Assembly (NCBI GenBank): GCA_900548145.1
Contig: URJB01000032.1
Span: forward strand, 1 to 23,865
Reading direction: 5' to 3'
Length of the DNA stretch: 23,865 nt
Source: an uncultured Eubacteriales bacterium
GTDB taxonomy: Bacteria > Bacillota > Clostridia > Christensenellales > Aristaeellaceae
A program made the translations under genes and the position numbers. Every line of letters begins with the position of its first letter. Position 1 is the first letter of the stretch. This document shows positions 15,327-23,261 of this stretch, piece after piece. A model generated the notes under the pieces. The model made no database searches. It was not told the DNA's origin and worked only from the letters and a program-made list of their open reading frames with translations.

Positions 15327-17657
15327 TCACAGCAGCTCCGTTTCCAGCACGGCGGGAGCCAGTCCATCCGCCTCGGCGCAAACGATCAAGCCGCCCTTTT
15401 CCGTTCCGGCCCGGACGGCCACGGAGATCAGGCCCGCACGCATCTGCCGGTCGGGGCAGGTAACAGGCACATGGTCGCACACGTCGGAACCGGTGCCCAG
15501 AATGGAGCCCTTCTCGTTGGTGTAGAAATGCACGAAGGGCGCGGCGGTGGGCACATGACGGCCCTGCTCGTCCACACAGTCACAGGTAAGAATGGCGATA
15601 TCCTCGCCGTCGGCGTGTACATCGTCCCGTTCCAGCTTCAGCCGAAGCGCCGCGGGCGCGCCGGTGGTCTCCTGCGCATCCCGGCATACTTCTTCGCCCT
15701 GACGGTAGCCCACGGCTTCGATCTTGCCGGGTGCGTAGACCACCTGCCACTCGGCGTGGCCGTAGGGCTCCACCTCATGACGGCCCAGCGACTTTCCGTT
15801 CAGGAACAGTTCCACCGCGTCGCAGTTGGTGTAGGCGGACACCCGCAGGGTCTTGCCTTCCCAGCCGGGCCAGTTCCAGTGGGGCAGCAGGTGCACCATG
15901 GGCTTCTTCGTCCAGTGGGACTGATTCTGATAGAAGGCGTCCTTGCGATTTAGGTACAGATCGATAGCTCCCGCCTGCGAACAAAGCCGGGGCCAGACGG
16001 TCTCGCCGCGGTGCTCGATGCCGGCCCACTGATAACCCCCGGCGATCCACTTCCGCTCCATGAAATACTTCCATGTTTTTTCCCGGGCCAAGAAGGACTT
16101 GTTGGTATCCCGGTCGTAGCCGTAAATGTAGCCGCGCTTGACGTCGTCCGCCAGATACCAGCCCCGGGTGGTGCTGGTGGCCACGCATTCCGTCGAAACC
16201 AGCGGCACGTCCGGGTAAGTCTCGTGCAGCAGGTCGAAATGGGTCAGGTTGTAGTTCACGCCCATCACATCGATCAGGTCAGCCACGGTGGAGTGGGCCG
16301 GGTCATGGGATACGGCGGTGGTCACGGGACGGGTGCCGTCCAGCTGGCGGGCCCGATACAGCATGGCATGAGCGATCCGGCGGCCGGCCGCAGTCTTGTG
16401 CATGGGTTCTTCATTGCCCGCAGACCACAAAATGACGCAGGGATGGTTCCGGTCGCGCTTGATGAGCATTTCCAGCTGAGCCATGCCCTCGGGGGTGCTT
16501 TCGTACCAGCGGGTCTCGCACATGGTCAAAAAGCCCAGTTCGTCCAGACATTGCATAGTGTAATCATGCTGGGGGTAGTGAGAACAGCGGTAGCCATTGG
16601 CCCCCATCTCCTTGAGCAGCTCCAGCCGGTAGCGCTGGATGCGCTTGGGCACCGCCTTGCCGGTCAGGCCGTAATCCTGATGGCAGCAAACGCCCTGAAT
16701 CTTCACCGAGCGGTCATTCAGGAAGAAGCCCTCGTCCTTGTCAAAACGGATGGTGCGGAAGCCGAAGCGGTTGTTCTGCTTCTCCACCACTTTCTCCCCC
16801 ACCGTGACCACGGTTTCCAGCGTGTACAAATGGGGACTGTCGATATCCCACAGCGCCGGGTCGGTCACTTCGCCCCGCTGATGAAGGGTGGCTTTTTCCC
16901 GGGCGGGAATTTCGATGGAATTTTCCAATGCAAGGATCTCATCCCCGGCGGCGTTTCGCGCTACGGAACGCACCACGGCCACGGCGGACTCGTACCCGTC
17001 GTTGCGCAGGGTCGTATCCACGGGCACATCCCACCGGCCCGCAGTCTTGCGCTCCGGGTGAACGAACACACCGTAAAGGTCCACCGCCACAGGCTCGGAC
17101 TTGATGAGCCACACCGGGCGGTAGATCCCCGCGCCCTCGTACCACCAGCCCTCGTGTTCGCTGACGTCAATGTGCAACGCTACCATGTTCTCCTGCCCGA
17201 AGTCCACCACGTCGGTCACGTCCACCTCAAAGGAGTTGTAGCCGCAGTTGTTGGTGAGCATATAGCAGCCATTGACGTACACCTTGCAATGAATGCCCAC
17301 ACCCTCGAAATACAGACTGATACGGTGGCCCTCGTCGACGGCGTCCAGCGTGAAATGCTTGCGATACCACGCGTTTTCGTAGCGGAAGAAACCCAGCGTG
17401 TTGTTGTTTTCTTCTTTGGGCTCCTGTCCGATGATATAGTCGTGGGGCACGTCCACGGACAGCCACGTTTCGTGGGAGATCAGGTTTGTTTCGTTATAGA
17501 ACTCCGTGCCGTCCATATATTCCCGGGCGGCGGGGCCGCAGCGCTTGCGGGCCGTCTTGGCTTCGATATACATCGGGGATTTCAGCTTGGCTTCCTCCAA
17601 CGGGATATCTCCCAGATGAAAACGCCAGTCCTTGTTGAATGAAAGGGTCTCCTTCAT
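15327..17657 (-). CDS. Glycoside hydrolase family 2 enzyme A (beta-galactosidase-like, 776 aa)
   Basis: GH2 enzymes are retaining beta-glycosidases. Domain order: jelly-roll sugar-binding domain (about 1-185, with WLSVDVPHDYI and YFEGVGIHCKVYVNG), an Ig-like domain (about 190-300), and a TIM barrel (about 305-590) with FGFRTIRFDKDEGFFLN at its entrance. Acid/base E416 lies in WSAGNEEPM and nucleophile E490 in VSTECVAT. Two further beta domains follow: one DUF4982-like (about 610-680, VELFLNGKSLGRHEV) and an Ig-like tail (about 690-776). No signal peptide, so cytoplasmic. AAGGAGG sits nine bases before the ATG. It lies just upstream of the importer genes. Whether it cuts galactosides, glucuronides or others cannot be read directly; long GH2 proteins with this tail are often beta-galactosidases. 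Confidence 0.93.
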   Translation of the reverse strand: MKETLSFNKDWRFHLGDIPLEEAKLKSPMYIEAKTARKRCGPAAREYMDGTEFYNETNLISHETWLSVDVPHDYIIGQEPKEENNNTLGFFRYENAWYRKHFTLDAVDEGHRISLYFEGVGIHCKVYVNGCYMLTNNCGYNSFEVDVTDVVDFGQENMVALHIDVSEHEGWWYEGAGIYRPVWLIKSEPVAVDLYGVFVHPERKTAGRWDVPVDTTLRNDGYESAVAVVRSVARNAAGDEILALENSIEIPAREKATLHQRGEVTDPALWDIDSPHLYTLETVVTVGEKVVEKQNNRFGFRTIRFDKDEGFFLNDRSVKIQGVCCHQDYGLTGKAVPKRIQRYRLELLKEMGANGYRCSHYPQHDYTMQCLDELGFLTMCETRWYESTPEGMAQLEMLIKRDRNHPCVILWSAGNEEPMHKTAAGRRIAHAMLYRARQLDGTRPVTTAVSHDPAHSTVADLIDVMGVNYNLTHFDLLHETYPDVPLVSTECVATSTTRGWYLADDVKRGYIYGYDRDTNKSFLAREKTWKYFMERKWIAGGYQWAGIEHRGETVWPRLCSQAGAIDLYLNRKDAFYQNQSHWTKKPMVHLLPHWNWPGWEGKTLRVSAYTNCDAVELFLNGKSLGRHEVEPYGHAEWQVVYAPGKIEAVGYRQGEEVCRDAQETTGAPAALRLKLERDDVHADGEDIAILTCDCVDEQGRHVPTAAPFVHFYTNEKGSILGTGSDVCDHVPVTCPDRQMRAGLISVAVRAGTEKGGLIVCAEADGLAPAVLETELL

Positions 17658-17758
17658 TTTCTTTTTCCTCCTTGTACGGGGAATTTGACCTCAACGTACC
17701 ATAAGAAAAGGCGGATAACAAGGCGGCATTTTTTGACAGAAGGGTAGCCAAATTTGAG

Positions 17759-18202
17759 CTACGCCCTATTTTTCCGGGCCAATAGCCGAAAGAAACGGTT
17801 GGGCAGTTCAAAAATCACCACGATGCCCAATACGATGGCCAGCGCGTCCTTCAAAGCGGCGAAGCCGTTCTGCTGGGCCAGCGCCAGCTGATCGGTCACG
17901 GCGTAATAGGCCGTCCAATAAATGCGGGTCCCGGGCACCAGCGGAAAAATGCCCGCGATCAGAAAAACCGTCACCGGGCATTCCTCCCGCACGGCGAACA
18001 CGCGGCACAGCAGGATCACGCCCAATGTGGCAAAGAAGATGGCCTCAGTCTCTGTGGCGGAAAGCCGCCGGGTCAAAAGAACGTAGATCAGCCACCCGGC
18101 CCCGCCTACAAGGCCGCAGTAGAAATAGTATTTCCGGGGCACGCCGAAAAGCAGCGCAAAGGCCACCGTGCCCACGGCGGCCGCCAAAACCTGCGCAATC
18201 AC
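17759..18202 (-). CDS. Threonine/serine exporter family protein, ThrE_2 half
   Basis: The 147-residue product has four or five hydrophobic helices and matches the short half (ThrE_2/DUF3815) of split ThrE-type exporters: GVPRKYYFYCGLVGGAGW, ATLGVILLCRVFAVRE, and LIAGIFPLVPGTRIYW. Start: GTG 18202 overlaps the TGA of the upstream half by four bases (GTGA, 18199-18202) and has GGGGAGG nine bases before it. The frame is open further upstream, but that part is the other gene read out of phase. The two halves probably form one exporter for small amino acids or related metabolites. Confidence 0.93.
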   Translation of the reverse strand: MIAQVLAAAVGTVAFALLFGVPRKYYFYCGLVGGAGWLIYVLLTRRLSATETEAIFFATLGVILLCRVFAVREECPVTVFLIAGIFPLVPGTRIYWTAYYAVTDQLALAQQNGFAALKDALAIVLGIVVIFELPNRFFRLLARKNRA

Positions 18203-19008
18203 AGGATAGCACCTCCCCAGAGCCGGTGATAGGCGATGAACACCACGCCCACGCCGATGGCCACGCACAGCACCGCCAGCATAGCATCCAGCAGGCGAAC
18301 CGACCCGGCGATGTAATCTCCGTCCACCAGATCGCGAATGCCGTTGGTGAAGGGCACACCGGGAATCAGCGGAATAATGGAACCTATCACCATATGGCTC
18401 AAATTATCGCCTATTCCAAGACCGCGCAGGCACAGGCACAGGGCGGTGATCAGCGCACCGCAGCAGATATTGCCGATGATCCGGCTCAGATGGGGCCCGC
18501 TGACCCACAGGATAAACACTTCCAGCAGCAGACCCACGGCCAGCGCCGCCAGAGCGTCCCGCAGACTTCCGCCGAAGAGGTAGCAGAAGCAGGCCGCGCC
18601 TACGCCGCTGGCGGCGATCTGAGCCAGCTTGGGCTTGGGCGGCAGGGAGCGAATCTCCTCCAACCGCCGCTGAACCTGCTCCAGCGTGTAGCGGCCCTTC
18701 TCAATGTCTCGGGAAAGCTGGTTGACCGCCACCACCTTGTTCAGCTGGGCGGCCCGGACGGGGATGTGTTTCACTTGCGCGAAGGGCTGGGCGTTTTCAC
18801 CCCGTTCTTGCCCGCCGGTGGTGAAAATACCGTTGCTCAGCACGAAAAAGTCCCGCCGCTCCACGCCGAAATACCGGCAGATGCGATCCATGGTTTCCTC
18901 TACCCGGAAAATTTCCGCGCCGTTTTCCAAAAGGATGTGGCCCGCATCCATGGCTGTTTCCAGCACCAGCCGCTCGTCCACACCAGCGGAAGCTGTCTCA
19001 TGACTCAT
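18199..19008 (-). CDS. Threonine/serine exporter family protein, ThrE N-terminal half
   Basis: The 269-residue product carries the ThrE (DUF1212) domain: a cytoplasmic part (about 10-125, with AGHILLENGAEIFRVEETM and FVLSNGIF) followed by five membrane helices (about 130-265; motifs GPHLSRIIGN and IPLIPGVPFTNGIRDLVDGD). In the fused Corynebacterium ThrE the two halves form one chain that exports threonine and serine. Here the ATG at 19008 overlaps the stop of the AraC gene upstream (ATGA), so translation of all three genes is coupled. This is unusual company for an exporter inside a sugar locus. Confidence 0.94.
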   Translation of the reverse strand: MSHETASAGVDERLVLETAMDAGHILLENGAEIFRVEETMDRICRYFGVERRDFFVLSNGIFTTGGQERGENAQPFAQVKHIPVRAAQLNKVVAVNQLSRDIEKGRYTLEQVQRRLEEIRSLPPKPKLAQIAASGVGAACFCYLFGGSLRDALAALAVGLLLEVFILWVSGPHLSRIIGNICCGALITALCLCLRGLGIGDNLSHMVIGSIIPLIPGVPFTNGIRDLVDGDYIAGSVRLLDAMLAVLCVAIGVGVVFIAYHRLWGGAIL

Positions 19009-19988
19009 GCTTCTCCGTCCCCCTTTCCGTCCCGGTGAACGCGCCGGTATTCCTTTGGCGGCATCTCATAGCGCCGCTCGAACAGGCGGTAAAAATAGCT
19101 GCTATTTTCATACCCCACGCTCTGGCTCACCGCCAGAATGGGCATATCCGTATCCCGCAGCAGCTGCGCCGCCTTTTCCATCCGCCGCCGCCACAGAAGC
19201 TCCGTCAGGCTGTGGCCGGTGTTTTCCCGCACTAGCCGACTCAGGTAGGACGACGACGTATGATACCGCCGGGCAAGGGCTTTCAGCTCAAAGGAAGCAT
19301 AGTTGCGGTGGACTTCGTTCAGCAGCTCGACCACCACGTTGTTCCAGCGGGTCATGGCGGTAGAAAGCTGCATATGGTCGCTCAATCCCAGCAGATGGAC
19401 GAACAGCAGCCCCATTTCCAGCCGCCGCAGCTTCTGGGAGCCGTCCGGCGTTTCCAGAAAACCTTCGATCATGCTTTGCAGAAGGGATTGAACGCTGCGG
19501 CATTCCCGAATGCGGAAATAAAGATACGGTACGCCGCTTTCCCCCGTGCGCAGCGCGTCCAGCAGGAAGCGCCCCAATGCGTTTTCCGGGCCCACCATTT
19601 CCAGCGCAAAGTCAAAGACCTCTGGCTGCACGATGAAATTCACGGCAATGTCGTCCTGACCGCAGGAGTCGATCGCATGACGGACAAAGCGATTCATGAA
19701 AAGAAGCTCTCCTTCCCCCAGCCGAATTTCCTCGCCGTTTTCCAGATGATGGGTCACTCTGCCCGACAGGACGAACATGACCTCCACATAATCATGCCGG
19801 TGCCACGGAAAGGCGCAGAAGCGGGTATGCTGCCGGATGCGGATCGCTTGATCGACCGGCAGCAGGCTTTTAGCGGAAAAAGCCTCGTCGGACGAGGGAC
19901 GGTACAGGCTCATATCCAGCTTTTCGCCCTGAAGCAGCCGTTCCTCCTCGGGCGTGGGGGTTCGAAAATGTTCCGCCAATGACCGCAC
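19005..19988 (-). CDS. AraC-family regulator with cupin sensor domain
   Basis: The 327-residue product has an N-terminal cupin-type ligand domain (about 45-125; FPWHRHDYVEVMFVLSG with H63 and H65) and a C-terminal AraC double helix-turn-helix (about 228-316; LARRYHTSSSYLSRLVRE, then AVSQSVGYENSSYFYRLFER and MPPKEYRR). Such soluble regulators bind sugars or other small ligands. The start is GTG 19988, with GGGAGAG about seven bases upstream. It is first in a three-gene operon with the split exporter, joined by four-base overlaps, and lies 78 bases after GH2 gene B with a terminator between. Targets could be the exporter, the flanking GH2 genes, or both. Confidence 0.92.
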   Translation of the reverse strand: MRSLAEHFRTPTPEEERLLQGEKLDMSLYRPSSDEAFSAKSLLPVDQAIRIRQHTRFCAFPWHRHDYVEVMFVLSGRVTHHLENGEEIRLGEGELLFMNRFVRHAIDSCGQDDIAVNFIVQPEVFDFALEMVGPENALGRFLLDALRTGESGVPYLYFRIRECRSVQSLLQSMIEGFLETPDGSQKLRRLEMGLLFVHLLGLSDHMQLSTAMTRWNNVVVELLNEVHRNYASFELKALARRYHTSSSYLSRLVRENTGHSLTELLWRRRMEKAAQLLRDTDMPILAVSQSVGYENSSYFYRLFERRYEMPPKEYRRVHRDGKGDGEA

Positions 19989-20026
19989 GTTCTTCTCTCC
20001 CGTTCTTTATGATAGGAAAATACGGC

Positions 20027-20054
20027 AAAAGCGGCATGCCTTTCGGCATGCCGC
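20027..20054 (-). terminator. Intrinsic terminator of GH2 gene B
   Basis: GCGGCATGCC (20031-20040) pairs perfectly with GGCATGCCGC (20045-20054) around a four-base loop; on the minus strand TTTT follows (20027-20030). It separates GH2 gene B from the AraC-exporter operon. Confidence 0.8.
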
Positions 20055-20066
20055 CCGCTTGCTTCG

Positions 20067-21791
20067 TCAGTCCTCGATCGCGGCTTTTTTCGTGAGGACC
20101 TCCCGGAAAATATTCACATCGAATTTGGGCTGGCGGTCGTAGGTATACAGGCCGTTCTGCTCCTGCTCCACGTTGGTCAGCTGGGTGTAGCACAGGCCCA
20201 TGATGCGGGGATTGTTTAGAATAGCGCTGGTCAGGCCGCAGAAGCGCTGAATGAACTCTTCCTCCGACTTGGGCATATTGCCATAGCCCCACGCCTTTTC
20301 TTCCTTCGTCCAGCCGATGCCGCCGTACTCGCTGATGAACACGGGCAGCTTGCCGTCGTACTGCTGACGCACGCCTGTGCCCCGGTGGTTGACCTGATCC
20401 CACAGTTCGCCGCCATTGGACAGCTCGTCATAATGGTTCTTGAAGATTTCCACGTTTTGCTCGTAATCGTGAACGTCGTAAATATCCGTCGCCACGTGAT
20501 AGTTGCCGCTGGTGTCGATGCAGGGACGGGTGGGGTCGGCGCTCTTGGTGGCCAGATACACGGCGCGCAGCACATTGTCGTCCTGCTTGCGGTGATCCCG
20601 ATCCCAGGTCTCGTTGAAGGGACACCAGCCGATCAGCGCGGGATGGTTGAAATCCCGCTCCATCTCTTCCAGCCATTCGGGCAGTACGCTGTAGACCGCG
20701 TCGGGGCGGGTCACGTCCAGACCCCAGTTGGGGAACTCGCCCCACACCATGTAGCCCAGACGGTCGCAGTGATACAGGAAGCGCTCCTCGAAGATCTTTT
20801 CATGCAGGCGGGCGCCGTTGAAGCCGCAGGCCATGGAAAGATGGATGTCGTTCACCAACGCCTGATCGCTGGGCGCGGTATAAATGCCGTCGGGATAGAA
20901 GCCCTGATCCAGCACCGTGCGCTGGAAAACGGACTTGCCGTTGAGCAGGAAGCGGTAGCCGTCCAGCCGGACGCTGCGCAGCCCCGCGTAGCTCTGCACC
21001 TTGTCCTCGCCGTAGGTCAGCTTCAGGTCGTACAGGCGGCCGCAGCCCAGCTCCCACAGATGGGTCTCCTGCAGCGGCAGATGCAGCCGCACCAGTCCGC
21101 CCTCGGCCTTCACGCTGGCCGCGCCCATGGGCCGTCCTTCATAGGCGGCTTCCACCGTCAGCGTGCCCGCGCCCTTCAGCAGGGCTTCCACGTCAAAGGA
21201 ACCGGTTTCTACGCTGGGGAAAATCTTGATTTTTTCGATATGGGTTTCCGGCAGGAACTCCAGCCACACCGTCTGCCAGATGCCGGTGGTGCGGGTGTAG
21301 TCGCAGCCGTGAGAGTAAAACAGCTCGCTCTGTTTGCCCCGGGGGATCAGCGGATTCCGCTCGTCATCCTCCGCATACACGGTGATGACGTTTTCGCCCT
21401 CATGGACGGCTTCGGTCACGTCAAAGCAGAAGGAAACATAGCCGCCGGTGTGGGTTCCCACGCTGACGCCGTTGATAAAGACTTCGCAGCGGTAGTCCAC
21501 CGCGCCAAAATGCAGCACGACCCGGCCGGAAAGCTGCTCCTTCGTCAGGTCAACGGTGCGGCGGTACCACACGCCGTAAAGGAAATCCTTGTGGTTCACG
21601 CCGGAAAGCTCGCTCTGGGGGCAGAAGGGCACCAGAATGGTATCGGAAAGCTGCGCGTCCGCCTGATGCAGGCCGCGTGCTTTTCCGCTGCGGCCATTGT
21701 CGATCTCAAAGGCCCACTGGCCGTTCAAGTTCATCCAGCTGTCGCGCTGGAATTGAGGCTTGGGATGTTCACTGCGGGGGATCGTGTTCAT
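20067..21791 (-). CDS. Glycoside hydrolase family 2 enzyme B (574 aa, specificity unknown)
   Basis: A compact GH2 protein with only the three core domains: sugar-binding jelly roll (about 1-180, WMNLNGQWAFEI and VDYRCEVFINGVSVG), Ig-like domain (about 185-275), and TIM barrel (about 278-574). Counting from the upstream ATG at 21797, acid/base E396 lies in WCPFNETWD and nucleophile E490 in FISEYGGIGW. The chain ends without the tail domains found in enzyme A. Length resembles beta-glucuronidases, but the NxK substrate motif of that group is not evident. No signal peptide, so cytoplasmic. Start: AAAGGAG is two bases from ATG 21797 but eight from ATG 21791, so the latter is preferred. It has its own promoter and terminator. 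Confidence 0.92.
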   Translation of the reverse strand: MNTIPRSEHPKPQFQRDSWMNLNGQWAFEIDNGRSGKARGLHQADAQLSDTILVPFCPQSELSGVNHKDFLYGVWYRRTVDLTKEQLSGRVVLHFGAVDYRCEVFINGVSVGTHTGGYVSFCFDVTEAVHEGENVITVYAEDDERNPLIPRGKQSELFYSHGCDYTRTTGIWQTVWLEFLPETHIEKIKIFPSVETGSFDVEALLKGAGTLTVEAAYEGRPMGAASVKAEGGLVRLHLPLQETHLWELGCGRLYDLKLTYGEDKVQSYAGLRSVRLDGYRFLLNGKSVFQRTVLDQGFYPDGIYTAPSDQALVNDIHLSMACGFNGARLHEKIFEERFLYHCDRLGYMVWGEFPNWGLDVTRPDAVYSVLPEWLEEMERDFNHPALIGWCPFNETWDRDHRKQDDNVLRAVYLATKSADPTRPCIDTSGNYHVATDIYDVHDYEQNVEIFKNHYDELSNGGELWDQVNHRGTGVRQQYDGKLPVFISEYGGIGWTKEEKAWGYGNMPKSEEEFIQRFCGLTSAILNNPRIMGLCYTQLTNVEQEQNGLYTYDRQPKFDVNIFREVLTKKAAIED

Positions 21792-21842
21792 ACTCATTTC
21801 TCCTTTGGAAAGGCCGAAGGCCCTGTTTTCCTATTTTTTCTT

Positions 21843-21871
21843 ATTATAAGAGACCGATGTTGGAAAGGCAA
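21843..21871 (-). promoter_or_regulatory. Promoter of GH2 gene B
   Basis: On the minus strand TTGCCT (21866-21871), 17 bases, TATAAT (21843-21848). The -10 is perfect and the spacing ideal. It is divergent from the cobalamin-unit promoter about 110 bases away. Confidence 0.75.
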
Positions 21872-21956
21872 GTCCCTCTTTTTGTCCTGTTTGTCTCCCT
21901 TTTCGTCCTTCTCCGGCACATTTTGGCCGGCCACTCCGCGTTTTTTTCTTTTCAAT

Positions 21957-21985
21957 TTGACTTGTCCCGGCCGGACAGGTATAAT
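21957..21985 (+). promoter_or_regulatory. Promoter of the cobalamin riboswitch unit
   Basis: TTGACT (21957-21962), 17 bases, TATAAT (21980-21985); eleven of twelve consensus positions. Transcription should start near 21992, giving a leader of about 350 bases before the ATG at 22344. Confidence 0.88.
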
Positions 21986-22016
21986 CAAGCCGACAAATGA
22001 ATCAGCCGATGGATCT

Positions 22017-22190
22017 GCGCCGTGAGGTGCGGCGCTCCTCTGGTCGGGAGCGTCATGGGAATACGGATGCGATTTCCGAGCTATCCCAGTAACCGTGAAG
22101 CGGACGAACGCGCGGAAAAGCCACTGTCCTTCGGGCGGGAAGGTGCGCAAGTAGAATGAGGCCAAGCCGGGAGACCTGTTTCCATCGTTC
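22017..22190 (+). ncRNA. Cobalamin (B12) riboswitch aptamer
   Basis: The conserved core can be read in order: GGGAATACGGATGCGA (22058-22073), TTTCCGAGC, TCCCAGTAACCGTGAAGCGG (22084-22103), AAAAGCCACTGTCC (22116-22129) and the B12 box GCCAAGCCGGGAGACCTG (22161-22178). Two small hairpins at the 5' side (22017-22035 and 22034-22051) complete the fold. Such RNAs bind adenosyl- or methylcobalamin and lower expression of corrinoid uptake or synthesis genes. The outer limits are approximate. The gene downstream, a BtuF-like binding protein, fits this ligand. Confidence 0.92.
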
Positions 22191-22253
22191 GAACAAGCCC
22201 CTGGGGATGGGATTTGCTGGAAGGCCAACGCCGGAAGCGGCGAAGGCTTCTTT

Positions 22254-22276
22254 AGCGTTCCTCCGGGAGGAGCGCT
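22254..22276 (+). promoter_or_regulatory. Candidate antiterminator hairpin of the riboswitch
   Basis: AGCGTTCCTC pairs with GAGGAGCGCT around a CGG loop. Its 3' arm shares bases 22273-22276 with the 5' arm of the terminator that follows, so only one of the two can be fully formed. Confidence 0.55.
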
Positions 22277-22299
22277 TTTGTTTGCTCAAAAGCGTTTTT
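22273..22299 (+). terminator. Riboswitch-controlled intrinsic terminator
   Basis: CGCTTTTG (22273-22280) pairs perfectly with CAAAAGCG (22287-22294) around a six-base loop and is followed by TTTTT (22295-22299). It lies between the aptamer and the gene, about 30 bases before its ribosome-binding site, and is the likely off-switch of the unit. Confidence 0.8.
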
Positions 22300-22343
22300 C
22301 CCTGCTCTTTCATTTGATCTGATTCACCAAGGAGGAAAGACCA

Positions 22344-23261
22344 ATGACCAAAAAACTCGTATCCCTGTTCCTTGCCCTTGTGATGGCGTTCAGCCTCACC
22401 GCAGCTTTTGCGGAAAGCACCGCCGTCACCGTGACCGACATGGCCGGCCGTGAGATCACGCTGGACGCGCCCGCTACCAAGGTGGTGGCGTTGACCGCTT
22501 CCGATTGCGAGATCCTCGCCGCCCTGGGCGCGGAGGACACGCTGGTGGGACGCGGCGAATACTGCGACTACCCAGAATCCGTTCTGGAAGTGCCCGCGGT
22601 CCAGTCCGGCGCTGACACCAATTTGGAGCAGATCATCGCGCTGGAGCCCCAGGTGGTCGTCATGGCGAAAATGGCCCAGACCGAAGAACAGGTCGCCGCG
22701 CTGGAGAAGGCCGGCATCCGTGTGGTCGTCAGCGACGCGCAGGACATTGAAGGCGTGTACACCGCCATCCGTCTGATCGGCGCGCTGGTAGGCCGCAACG
22801 ACGAAGCCGAAGCCATGGTGGCGGACATGCAGTCCACCTTTGCCGACATCGCCGCCAAGAGCGAAAACACCGGCAAGACCGTCTACTTCGAGGTTTCTCC
22901 CCTGCAGTGGGGCCTGTGGACGGCCGGCAAGGGCACCTTCATGGATGAACTGGCCACCATGTGCGGCCTGACCAACGCCTTCGCGGATGTGGAAGGCTGG
23001 GCGGAGATCTCCGAAGAGCAGGTGCTGGAGCGAGATCCCGACTATATCGTCACCATTTCCATGTACTACGGCGAAGGCCCCACCCCCGTGGAGGAGATCA
23101 AGTCCCGCGCCGGTTGGGACGCCTTGAAGGCTGTTCAGAACGACGCGATCTTCAACGCCGACTCCAACGAAGTTTCCCGTCCCGGCCCCCGTCTGAAGGA
23201 CGCCGCCGAGGCCCTGTACACCTTCGTCACCGGCGAAGAAGCGCTGACCCCCGCCGCCTGA
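22344..23261 (+). CDS. Corrinoid-binding protein of ABC importer, BtuF-like
   Basis: The 305-residue product has a signal peptide (cleavage about AFA|ES, residue 23) and a periplasmic-binding fold of the FepB/BtuF cluster (about 40-290): VTDMAGREITLDAPATKVVAL at the start, SGADTNLEQIIALEPQVVV, a long linker helix (about 135-170), and PLQWGLWTAGKGTFMDELATM. Family membership alone allows siderophore, heme or corrinoid, but the cobalamin riboswitch directly upstream points to vitamin B12 or related corrinoids. No lipobox cysteine follows the signal peptide. AAGGAGG lies about nine bases before the ATG. BtuC and BtuD genes do not follow within the window; the next 600 bases are non-coding. Confidence 0.92.
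   Translation: MTKKLVSLFLALVMAFSLTAAFAESTAVTVTDMAGREITLDAPATKVVALTASDCEILAALGAEDTLVGRGEYCDYPESVLEVPAVQSGADTNLEQIIALEPQVVVMAKMAQTEEQVAALEKAGIRVVVSDAQDIEGVYTAIRLIGALVGRNDEAEAMVADMQSTFADIAAKSENTGKTVYFEVSPLQWGLWTAGKGTFMDELATMCGLTNAFADVEGWAEISEEQVLERDPDYIVTISMYYGEGPTPVEEIKSRAGWDALKAVQNDAIFNADSNEVSRPGPRLKDAAEALYTFVTGEEALTPAA

Noticed and set aside
20385..22025. Long plus-strand frame opposite GH2 gene B running into the B12 promoter
   Set aside because: Antisense shadow; it runs across two opposite promoters and has no ribosome site.
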